The translations under genes were made by a program, and so were the position numbers. The notes under the pieces were generated by a model. That model saw only the letters and a list, made by a program, of their open reading frames with translations, did not search any database and was not told where the DNA came from. From IMG/VR virus record IMGVR_UViG_3300020457_000050, positions 1 through 31,091 of that record: 31,091 bases of DNA; one strand, given 5' to 3'. Below, in pieces: positions 5,431 to 12,748 of the stretch. Position 1 is the stretch's first letter, and each line of letters starts with the position of its first letter. Source of the DNA: a virus.

Positions 5431-7989
5431 ATGGCAATTAAATCGTTTGTTACAATTAAACCATTTAAGATTTCTAGTAAGTTAGATGCAGACTTCAATG
5501 AGATCCGTAAGGGAATCAATCGTACAGGTGTTGTAACAGAGGGCATTGCTAATAATTTCTTTGAAACCAATACTATCATTGAGTTTCAACGTGACTGGCT
5601 TCGCACTGATATAGCAGAGAAGACAGAGAAATTAGATGATAAGGATAAAAAGAAGAAGACTCTATGGCAGAAGAGTATTAATGCATTTCGGAGAATGTTC
5701 CGAAAGAAGAAGAGAGATAAGGTAGAGAAGACATTAGAGGAAGCAGAGAAGGAAGCAGATAAACCTGTAAAGAAACGCTTTAATGAGATTAAAGGACCAG
5801 TACAGGGATTCCTGAAAAGGATCTTTGGGTTTTTGGATGCCATTATAAGCGGTTTTATATTGTACGGTATCTTCGACTGGATGGATAAGATGCCACAGTC
5901 GGCAGAGAAGATATTCAAATTAATATTTGCTATTGGTAAGTTTGCGTTTGCGATACTGGGATTTGGTATCAATGGCATAATGAACGGACTCACCAATATA
6001 TTTGGTGCATTTGATGAGAATCCTGTTAAGAGAGGACTAAGAGGACTATTAGGAGTCTTCCAGTTATTAGGTGGTATTGCTGCATTTAAGACAGCACAAT
6101 ACTTGATAATGCCATGGAAGGCAATACAAGATTTTAATGGTGTTAGAGAGACATTTGCTAGGAATACTCAGACACAAGAAGAGATAAAGCAGAGTGCTGC
6201 TGCAAGACGGACGGGATATAGAGACAAAAAGACGGGAGTAATATACAGTAAGGAGGAGTACGATCAGATCCAGAAGTCTGCTAAGAGAGCAGATGCTAAG
6301 AGAGCTAAGGGTGCAGGTAAAGGGTTTAAGTCTGATCTATATCAGAAAAACGCACAAGATAGATTCCAAGGACAATTTAAAGGGGCAAACAAAGGACCAC
6401 TCAGTAAGTTGAAGCAACGTGGTCGAATAATGGGTAAAAAAGGACTCAAATTCGGCAAGAAAGGTTTTGGTAAGATAGGTAAGTTTGCAAAGGCAAGACC
6501 AGGTGCAGCAGCAGGAGGTCTATCTGTATTGGGTGGAGCTGCACGTATAGCATCAGGTATAGCATCAGGTGAGAAGAAGTCTGCTGCTATAGGTGCAGGT
6601 GTTGGACAGGCAGCAGGTGGTTTGATAGGTGGTGCAGTAGGTACTGCGTTACTAGGTCCATTTCTAGGTCCATTTGCACCTATAGTTGGTAATGCTATTG
6701 GTGGTTTCTTAGGTGAATGGGTAGGTAAGACTCTAGGACCAATCATAGAACCTATATTTGGACCTCTTGGTAGAGCATTCAAGATGTATGGTCAGGTGAT
6801 CTGGGGTGTAATGAAGGAGGTCTTTGTACCATTTAAAGAGACCTTTGATGCATTGATGGGATTCCTTAGTGGACTAGGTGATTTATTAATTAAAGGTGCT
6901 AAAATGGTAGGGGAATTTGTCTCTTTCGTTTTTGGTGCTGCTGTAGATGCAATTAAATGGATCATAAGTCGGGTTATCAATGGTGTTAAAAACCTTATGG
7001 CATTTGCCAAGAATCCAATTGGATTTGCATACAAGGTTATAAGGACCAGAGGTAAAGTCCTACAGGTGGGACAAGAAAAATCAGAGGGTGGTGCTGTACC
7101 AGTTTATGGTACAATGAAAGACATTTATCCAGTAACAACACCACAGGATTATAGTATGGGCGGTTTAGTAGCAGGTATAGCAGGAGCAATGCTGGCAGGT
7201 AGTTCAATGTTTGCACCAGCAATGGCAGAGGGAGGACATATAATAACTTCAAAGATGGGTCAAAGGGGATTCGCTTTATCTCCTGGTATGCACATGGGAG
7301 TTGATATTGCCACAGAGGTAGGTGAAGCAATACATGCAATGTCAGATGGATTCGTTGATGCAGTAGGTAAGGATGCTGGATATGGATTCTGGATTAGTTG
7401 GGTAGATAGTAAAGGATATGGTCATTTCTTTGCTCATCTTGATAAGATGCCAACACTTAAGAAGGGAGATAAGACATCTAAAGGTACAATATTAGGATAT
7501 ACAGGTAATACTGGTAGATCATCTGGACCCCATCTTCACTGGGAGATGGCATTGGATCCAAAAGACACTGGTAGACCTAAGACAAATGTATTATCAAGGG
7601 TAAATCCACTTGATTTCTATGATAAGGAAGCACCATTTGGATCAGGTGGTGGTAATCAACTTCAACCAGCTAAGGAATTATCTTTTGATCCACCACATGT
7701 AGTAAAACCTATTGGAAAGGGTGCACAGAAAGCACTTGATGGTCTTGTTGGTCTTTGGAATAAGAGTTATGGGAAGGTGATCCCTCAACTCAAGATCGAT
7801 CCTGAGCATGCTAATCTGAAGAATATTGCTCAGAAAATAAAAGATAAAGCATTTAGGGATAAGGATGATGAGATGATGCCATTAGTTATGAAGGGTGAGA
7901 CTACAGTTGTTACTGAACAGGTAATAAATAACAATGGTGGTACTAACGTTATTCCTGTGTACTCACCTACGTCATCAATGTTAAGTTAG
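5431..7989 (+). CDS. tape-measure-like tail protein with M23 endopeptidase domain
   Basis: An 852-residue protein. Order: N-terminal region, very Lys/Glu-rich coil (~60-125), hydrophobic helical block (~130-235), basic linker (~250-350), Gly/Ala-rich hydrophobic block (~360-455), more hydrophobic helices (~455-530), then an M23/LytM domain (~600-720) and a C-terminal tail. The zinc-site residues are all present: H621 and D625 in HMGVD, H669 in FFAHLD, and H701/H703 in GPHLHWE. Tape measures set tail length and are ejected into the host; M23 domains cut peptidoglycan cross-links, so this protein likely opens the cell wall. Its first ~450 residues align in layout with the next gene. T4 gp29 (590 residues) is the functional analogue; direct homology is not evident. 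Confidence 0.8.
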   Translation: MAIKSFVTIKPFKISSKLDADFNEIRKGINRTGVVTEGIANNFFETNTIIEFQRDWLRTDIAEKTEKLDDKDKKKKTLWQKSINAFRRMFRKKKRDKVEKTLEEAEKEADKPVKKRFNEIKGPVQGFLKRIFGFLDAIISGFILYGIFDWMDKMPQSAEKIFKLIFAIGKFAFAILGFGINGIMNGLTNIFGAFDENPVKRGLRGLLGVFQLLGGIAAFKTAQYLIMPWKAIQDFNGVRETFARNTQTQEEIKQSAAARRTGYRDKKTGVIYSKEEYDQIQKSAKRADAKRAKGAGKGFKSDLYQKNAQDRFQGQFKGANKGPLSKLKQRGRIMGKKGLKFGKKGFGKIGKFAKARPGAAAGGLSVLGGAARIASGIASGEKKSAAIGAGVGQAAGGLIGGAVGTALLGPFLGPFAPIVGNAIGGFLGEWVGKTLGPIIEPIFGPLGRAFKMYGQVIWGVMKEVFVPFKETFDALMGFLSGLGDLLIKGAKMVGEFVSFVFGAAVDAIKWIISRVINGVKNLMAFAKNPIGFAYKVIRTRGKVLQVGQEKSEGGAVPVYGTMKDIYPVTTPQDYSMGGLVAGIAGAMLAGSSMFAPAMAEGGHIITSKMGQRGFALSPGMHMGVDIATEVGEAIHAMSDGFVDAVGKDAGYGFWISWVDSKGYGHFFAHLDKMPTLKKGDKTSKGTILGYTGNTGRSSGPHLHWEMALDPKDTGRPKTNVLSRVNPLDFYDKEAPFGSGGGNQLQPAKELSFDPPHVVKPIGKGAQKALDGLVGLWNKSYGKVIPQLKIDPEHANLKNIAQKIKDKAFRDKDDEMMPLVMKGETTVVTEQVINNNGGTNVIPVYSPTSSMLS
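7923..7930 (+). promoter_or_regulatory. candidate late promoter AATAAATA before second tape-measure gene
   Basis: An NATAAATA octamer inside the last codons of the first tape-measure gene, 61 bases upstream of the next ATG (7991). Distance and motif fit a late promoter. It may be a chance match, because it encodes part of an Asn-rich segment. Confidence 0.35.
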
Positions 7990-7990
7990 T

Positions 7991-10390
7991 ATGGCAGACG
8001 CACCTACTGTTAAAGTAAAGAAGGCAGCACTGTATAAGATGGTATCTTATAAGGGTACCAATACTGGTATGCAGGCTGTCATATCTGGTATGAACTCTTT
8101 GGGTCAGACCCTTAACAGTATTTCCTTGAACTCTCAAGCAATGGTTGAGGGATGGAGGACTAACATTGCCACACAGATATCTAATAACAAAGCATTAATT
8201 AAGAAAGAAGAGCAGATAGCTCAGAATGAGGAGAAGAGAGATAAAGCAAAGCAAGTAGATGAGAAGAAGAGAAGAGGTAAGGCAGCAAGAGATGATGCTG
8301 AGAATAAGTCAGAGACACAACCAGCACTCAAGAAGATAGCAGAGGCATTTAAAAAGGGAAGTACTAAAGCATTTGGTGGTCTATTCAGTGGAATAGTTAA
8401 GGTTGCCAAGTGGTTATTTGCTATTATGGCAGGGTGGAAAGTCTTTGAATGGATTGAGAAGAATCCTGATAAGGTAGAAGCATTATTTAAAGGTCTTGCA
8501 CGGATAGGTAAGTTTGTATTTAAGATAGTAGGTTTCTTAGCAGGATCATCCTTAGATGGATTGACTAAATTCCTAGAGAATCCTATTAGTCTGAAAGGAT
8601 TGTTTGGAGCATTACAGTTCCTTCTATCAGCAGCACCACTATTCTTAGGATTGGCATTCCTTAAGAATCCTATAGGTACAGTAAAAGCGGTAGGATGGGT
8701 AATATCTAAACTAGGTGGTGCCTTTGGAGGAATGAAGAAGGCAGCCTTAACAGGTATAAAGAAAGGATTTCAACTGTTCAAGGGTGCTGCTGGTGGTATA
8801 AAAGGTGTAGCTAAATCACTCTTACCCAAGGTGGGTAAGTTTATGAGAGGAAAAGGTGGCATGATGCTAGGATCACTAGCTGCTGGATCTGCTGCTGCTA
8901 TGATAGTTAAAGAGCAAGGTGGTAGTGGAGCAGAGATAGCTGGTGCAGGTGTTGGTGCAGGTGCAGGTCAAGCAATAGGATCTGCGTTGGGTGCTGCTAC
9001 TGGTATACCTGGAATGGGTATGCTTGCAGGTGCTGCTGGAGGATTCTTAGGAGGTAAAGCAGGTAAAGCAATAGGTGGAGCATTAGAGCCAGTCATTGAA
9101 CCGATCAAGAAGTTTGTTGGTCAGGTTGGTGCTGTCTTTAATAAGGTAATGGAGCCTATACAGAAGAATTTTAGTGAATTCTTTGTTGTATTGGGTGACT
9201 TTATGAGTGGTATACTTGATGCTGTAGAGCCTCATCTACCATTAATCACTAAGATACTAGGAATAGGTGTTAAGGCAATGTTCTTCCCCTTATTCATGGG
9301 AATGAAGGCATTAACTACTGTATTGAAATTCTTCTCTCCCAAGGGAGGTGCTGTCGAGGAGACAACTGAAACTACTTCTACTGAAGATACCTTTAGTCAT
9401 GAAGGTGGAAAAGAATTAAAAGATATGATGGAGGATAGTCGTACTGCAGATAATAACTATAAGGGTGGAGAGAAAGAGAAACCAGATAAGGCTAGAGGTG
9501 GATGGTATCAGGAATTTGCTAAGGGTGGTTGGATAAATGGTCCTCAGTCAGGTTACCCAGTTAGTCTTGATGGTGGTAAGTCTACAGCATTCATTGGACA
9601 TGGTAAGGAGTATGTTGCTCAGAAGTCTAGTGGTGGTGCATTTGTAGTACCATTCGATACACCAGCAACTAGAAAGAATAAAGGATTAACATCCATGAGG
9701 ATGCGTCAAGCATTGATGGGTGGTTTCTTACCACAGAAGTCAGAGGGTGGTGAAGTAGATCCACCTCAGTTAGTTGGAGCTTATAAGGAGTTTATAACTA
9801 AGACTACTGTGGAACCAGGAAAGGAGACACAGAGGGAGAAGGAAAAGATTAAGCATATGTATGCTATAGATGTTAATCATCTACATGAGCATAAGGAACA
9901 GATATTAGAGCAGTTACCACCAGGTACGACAATAGATATGCTTCTTAATAAGCAAACTATTGATATAGATCAGAAGAAACTTGCTCAGATCCTAGAGTCT
10001 AGTGATGCACATAAGGCATCAATAGAGAGGAGAAGAGAAAAGAATAAGGCATACTTAGAGAAGCATCAACTTGTATATAAAGATCCTGAAACAGGAGCAC
10101 AAAAGGTTAAGGGTCATTCTTCCTTTGACAGTTCCTTTATGGAAACAGGTGCTAAGTTAGAGACTGCAAAGCAAGATGAAACTACTAAGAAGAAAGAGTT
10201 ACAAGCAGCAGCATTATCTGGTGGTGGAGGTGTTAATGTAGTTAATGCACCACCTATAGAGACAGGTGGTGGTGGAGAAGATGTGCCAATAGCAATTCCA
10301 GGTGAAGATAAGCATGATTCACATGACTATATGGTACCTAAGTTTGGACTTATACATGAGTTCTTGGTTAATCCTTCGGAGTTAATGTAG
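7991..10390 (+). CDS. second tape-measure-like tail protein (paralogue, no peptidase domain)
   Basis: A 799-residue protein, one base after the previous stop. It repeats the plan of the upstream protein: charged Lys/Glu coil (~65-115), hydrophobic block (~125-240) with FEWIEKNPDKVEALFKGLAR, basic Gly linker, Gly/Ala block (~300-365) ending GGALEPVIEPIKKF, which aligns with GKTLGPIIEPIFGP in the neighbour. Instead of an M23 domain the C-terminal half has a GGWINGPQSGYPVSLDGG segment with FIGHGKEYVAQ (~510-545), common in phage tape-measure C-termini, and a Gly-rich tail (~743 on). No catalytic His/Asp set is seen. It is likely a partner or second isoform in the tail tube. Which of the two sets tail length is unknown. 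Confidence 0.72.
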   Translation: MADAPTVKVKKAALYKMVSYKGTNTGMQAVISGMNSLGQTLNSISLNSQAMVEGWRTNIATQISNNKALIKKEEQIAQNEEKRDKAKQVDEKKRRGKAARDDAENKSETQPALKKIAEAFKKGSTKAFGGLFSGIVKVAKWLFAIMAGWKVFEWIEKNPDKVEALFKGLARIGKFVFKIVGFLAGSSLDGLTKFLENPISLKGLFGALQFLLSAAPLFLGLAFLKNPIGTVKAVGWVISKLGGAFGGMKKAALTGIKKGFQLFKGAAGGIKGVAKSLLPKVGKFMRGKGGMMLGSLAAGSAAAMIVKEQGGSGAEIAGAGVGAGAGQAIGSALGAATGIPGMGMLAGAAGGFLGGKAGKAIGGALEPVIEPIKKFVGQVGAVFNKVMEPIQKNFSEFFVVLGDFMSGILDAVEPHLPLITKILGIGVKAMFFPLFMGMKALTTVLKFFSPKGGAVEETTETTSTEDTFSHEGGKELKDMMEDSRTADNNYKGGEKEKPDKARGGWYQEFAKGGWINGPQSGYPVSLDGGKSTAFIGHGKEYVAQKSSGGAFVVPFDTPATRKNKGLTSMRMRQALMGGFLPQKSEGGEVDPPQLVGAYKEFITKTTVEPGKETQREKEKIKHMYAIDVNHLHEHKEQILEQLPPGTTIDMLLNKQTIDIDQKKLAQILESSDAHKASIERRREKNKAYLEKHQLVYKDPETGAQKVKGHSSFDSSFMETGAKLETAKQDETTKKKELQAAALSGGGGVNVVNAPPIETGGGGEDVPIAIPGEDKHDSHDYMVPKFGLIHEFLVNPSELM

Positions 10391-10391
10391 T

Positions 10392-11804
10392 ATGAGCACC
10401 CCTGTAATGATATCAGCAGCACCCCCTATTCCACCCCCACCTGGGACGGTGGAGTTGAAGGGTCAGGCATCCCAGAATTCCAGAGGGATGACGGTAAATA
10501 AGATTGAACTTATTACCATGGATGATAAGAAGTGGAATATAGAAGAGATGGTAATGGATTTTGAGTACTTAGAATCTATTGAGTCTCCTTTCCTTCGTTG
10601 TGATTTCACTATCTTAGACGCAGTTGATTTTAACTTAATGCTTCAAGGTGGTGAGAAGATTAATGTCAGTATACAGACTGATAGTGCACTCAAGGATGAG
10701 AAGTTAGAAGTAACAATGCAGGTCTATAAGATAGGTAGTATTGTTAAGTCTGAGAGAGGACAGATGTATATCCTTCATACTGTCTCACCAGAGATGTATA
10801 ATAATGAGCAGTTTAAAGTATTCAGAGCATTTGGACCAGGTAAGGGTGCTAAGGATGTAGATAATATCCCTAAGTTTATCACTAAAGAGTATCTTAAAGG
10901 AGATAAGAAGATTAAGAAGAATGGATTTGAGAATCACTCAAAGTATACTTTTATATCTCCCAGCTGGAAACCAGTAGATACTATCATGTTCCTTAGTGAT
11001 AAGATCACCAGACTAGACAAGAGTAGGGGTAGTAATAAGCAATCTGGTTTCTTGTTCTGGGAGAATGGAAATGGATTTAATTTTAGATCTATTGATTCTA
11101 TATGTGAAGGTGGTGCTACTAGAAACATATACACATACAATTATGTACAGAAAGGTACTGAGCCAGCAAATAAATTATATACTATAGAGAATATACAGTA
11201 TCCAGATAAGGCAAATCATCTGAAGAGTATGAGGATGGGTGTCTATAAGTCTGCTGCTATAGGTATAGCATTACCATTACCTAAAGAATCACGTGCACCA
11301 AAGTCTGCTAAGACTGAAGATCAACCAGGTGGCACTATGAAAGAAGCTATGGTGATGACATATGAAGAACTATTTGGAAAGGCATCTACTGTTGAGAAGG
11401 TACCACCATTTAAGACACCAGAATTTTTACAAGAATCAGAGCCAACTAGGATTAAGTTTCGTGCATTACCTGGACTAAAGAATCAGTCTAATCAATCTTT
11501 ACCTAATAATGGTACTAGATCTGATGATGATTATATGGCAGTAGCAGAGTATGCATCTGCACGTTATACATTAATGAGTGCTATTAAGTTAAACATTTCA
11601 GTTCCTGGTAACGTTGGACTGGTTGCTGGAGCTATAGTTAAACTTATTATTCCAGGATCAAGACAGAAAGGTGCCAACGTAAAACAAGATAAAAAGTTTA
11701 GTGGAAAGTATGTAATCGCAGGACTGAAGCATACTTACAAGAGAAGTGGTATAACAACAGATTTAGAATTAGTCAGGGATTCCCTACCTCGTAGTGGCGG
11801 TTAA
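10392..11804 (+). CDS. gp27: gp27-like baseplate central hub protein
   Basis: A 470-residue protein (T4 gp27 is 391). It opens with a proline-rich leader (residues 8-18), then the hub domain: EEMVMDFEYLESIESPFLRC (~50-70), an unusually conserved region SPSWKPVDTIMFLSDKITR (~195-215) and SGFLFWENGNGFNFRSID (~223-240). The T4-like hub shares this 'fisP-W-P-DTI-FLs-K ... GF-F-En-nG-nFrSid' pattern. Near the C-terminus is the YVIAGLKHTYKRSGITTDLEL strand set, typical of hub proteins. gp27 trimers bind gp5 and continue the tube axis. It ends the tape-measure operon; a late promoter for cp12 follows at once. Confidence 0.78.
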   Translation: MSTPVMISAAPPIPPPPGTVELKGQASQNSRGMTVNKIELITMDDKKWNIEEMVMDFEYLESIESPFLRCDFTILDAVDFNLMLQGGEKINVSIQTDSALKDEKLEVTMQVYKIGSIVKSERGQMYILHTVSPEMYNNEQFKVFRAFGPGKGAKDVDNIPKFITKEYLKGDKKIKKNGFENHSKYTFISPSWKPVDTIMFLSDKITRLDKSRGSNKQSGFLFWENGNGFNFRSIDSICEGGATRNIYTYNYVQKGTEPANKLYTIENIQYPDKANHLKSMRMGVYKSAAIGIALPLPKESRAPKSAKTEDQPGGTMKEAMVMTYEELFGKASTVEKVPPFKTPEFLQESEPTRIKFRALPGLKNQSNQSLPNNGTRSDDDYMAVAEYASARYTLMSAIKLNISVPGNVGLVAGAIVKLIIPGSRQKGANVKQDKKFSGKYVIAGLKHTYKRSGITTDLELVRDSLPRSGG

Positions 11805-11827
11805 TAGTATTATTGCTATAATATTCA

Positions 11828-11835
11828 TATAAATA
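11828..11835 (+). promoter_or_regulatory. late promoter TATAAATA upstream of cp12
   Basis: An exact TATAAATA in the 55-base gap between the hub gene and cp12, 25 bases from the cp12 ATG. A TATAAT at 11817-11822 could be a host-type -10 box, but I see no convincing -35 partner. AGGA at 11853-11856 is the short ribosome-binding site. Confidence 0.75.
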
Positions 11836-11859
11836 ACTATACAGCTTGGGATAGGAACC

Positions 11860-12087
11860 ATGCAAACAATCGAACAGCACATTCAAAGAGATAGGGATCT
11901 TGTTGATGATCCACAAACGAATCCTGCTGCACGTCGTCACTTCAAAGAAGAACTTCATGAACTCGAAGTGTATGCAGAGCACCATGCAGCAGAGATCGAG
12001 GCAGGTGATCACCATGATCCAAATGCAATTGAACTCTTTTGCGAGATGCATCCAGACGAGCCAGAGTGCTTAGTTTACGACGACTAA
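11860..12087 (+). CDS. cp12: CP12-like Calvin cycle inhibitor
   Basis: A 75-residue protein with the CP12 C-terminal signature: C61 and C70 flanking EMHPDEPE, ending LVYDD. This equals the cyanobacterial 'FCxxxPxxxECRVYxD' loop that binds GAPDH and bridges to phosphoribulokinase. The N-terminal half is helical and charged (KEELHELEVYAEHH), with no cysteine, so the N-terminal disulfide of many CP12s is absent. Phage CP12 is thought to hold GAPDH and PRK inactive, steering carbon to the pentose phosphate pathway for nucleotide synthesis. This fits the talC gene 4 kb downstream. It has its own late promoter. Confidence 0.88.
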   Translation: MQTIEQHIQRDRDLVDDPQTNPAARRHFKEELHELEVYAEHHAAEIEAGDHHDPNAIELFCEMHPDEPECLVYDD

Positions 12088-12102
12088 ATACACTGGAGTC
12101 CA

Positions 12103-12390
12103 ATGTTATTCGGCATGCAGTTCAATGAACAAGAGCTTCACCAGTTAAGGGAAGCTTGTATCAATTTTCAGAACACAGTAAAGTCATCATCTCAGATACG
12201 TGATTATGACCATTTAATTAGTAAGATAGATAATTATAAGGAAGAACATTCTTGTGATGACTACTGTAACTGTGAAATTCATAGACCTTATGGAAGGTCA
12301 TTATCGAAACCAAAGACAAGCGATGAGCAACCCTTCGAGGTGGCCTCAAATCGATATTCGTCTTTCGATGTTGTCGGAACGGCAGATTGA
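12103..12390 (+). CDS. small ORF overlapping cpeT, function unknown
   Basis: A 95-residue ORF with GGAG at 12093-12096, six bases before the ATG; an internal ATG at 12115 (MQFNEQELHQL) is an alternative start. The first ~55 residues look like a compact helical protein (FNEQELHQLREAC ... YDHLISKIDNYKEEHS), followed by a Cys cluster DDYCNC. From about residue 52 it runs out of frame over cpeT for 134 bases; this tail (rich in Ser/Lys/Asp) reads like non-selected sequence. I think the N-terminal half is genuine and the tail a read-on from a lost stop. A CTAAATA, weak as a late promoter, overlaps the preceding cp12 stop. Confidence 0.6.
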   Translation: MLFGMQFNEQELHQLREACINFQNTVKSSSQIRDYDHLISKIDNYKEEHSCDDYCNCEIHRPYGRSLSKPKTSDEQPFEVASNRYSSFDVVGTAD

Positions 12391-12730
12391 AGCGAAGTCT
12401 TGGTACAAATATAAGGGTGAGGAAGATCCCTATAATATAATAAGATACGATCTGGAGGAGATAAATGAAAATCTTATTTACTCCAAAACGTATAATATTC
12501 TTACTGATAAGCCTTCTTGTCCTTTCATATGGCAGTATGTGGACAACTGGTGGTATGGGAATCTTGATGGAGAATGCATACAGGGTAAGACACGGATGGT
12601 CTCAAAGATAAGATTTAACGGACAAGAATATAGAGCAATAGATACTGGTTATGACTTAGAAACTGGTGCCTTCCGTTGGGGTAAAGAAGAGACAGAAGGT
12701 GAATTTCTTTTCACAAGACTTGCTAAATAG
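12257..12730 (+). CDS. cpeT: CpeT-like phycobiliprotein lyase
   Basis: A 157-residue protein of the T-type bilin lyase family in its short phage form. Visible family motifs: MEGHYRNQRQAMSNPSRWPQ (~12-31), AKSWYKYKG then PYNIIRYDLEE (~45-65), CPFIWQYVDNWWYGNLDGEC, the strand FNGQEYRAIDTGYD and the end TGAFRWGK-EGEF. T-type lyases attach phycoerythrobilin to phycobiliproteins. In cyanophages they are thought to adjust light harvesting during infection. I place the start at ATG 12257; GTG 12254 is one codon earlier, and an AAGGAAG at 12238-12244 can serve either. It starts inside the preceding ORF. No separate promoter is seen. Confidence 0.82.
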   Translation: MTTVTVKFIDLMEGHYRNQRQAMSNPSRWPQIDIRLSMLSERQIEAKSWYKYKGEEDPYNIIRYDLEEINENLIYSKTYNILTDKPSCPFIWQYVDNWWYGNLDGECIQGKTRMVSKIRFNGQEYRAIDTGYDLETGAFRWGKEETEGEFLFTRLAK

Positions 12731-12748
12731 AAGAAAAGATTATATACA

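Noticed and set aside
6342-6782. 146-residue minus-strand ORF opposite the first tape-measure gene
   Set aside because: It is the antisense of a Gly/Ala-rich coding stretch (hence Pro/Ala-rich), with no promoter, ribosome-binding site or motif.
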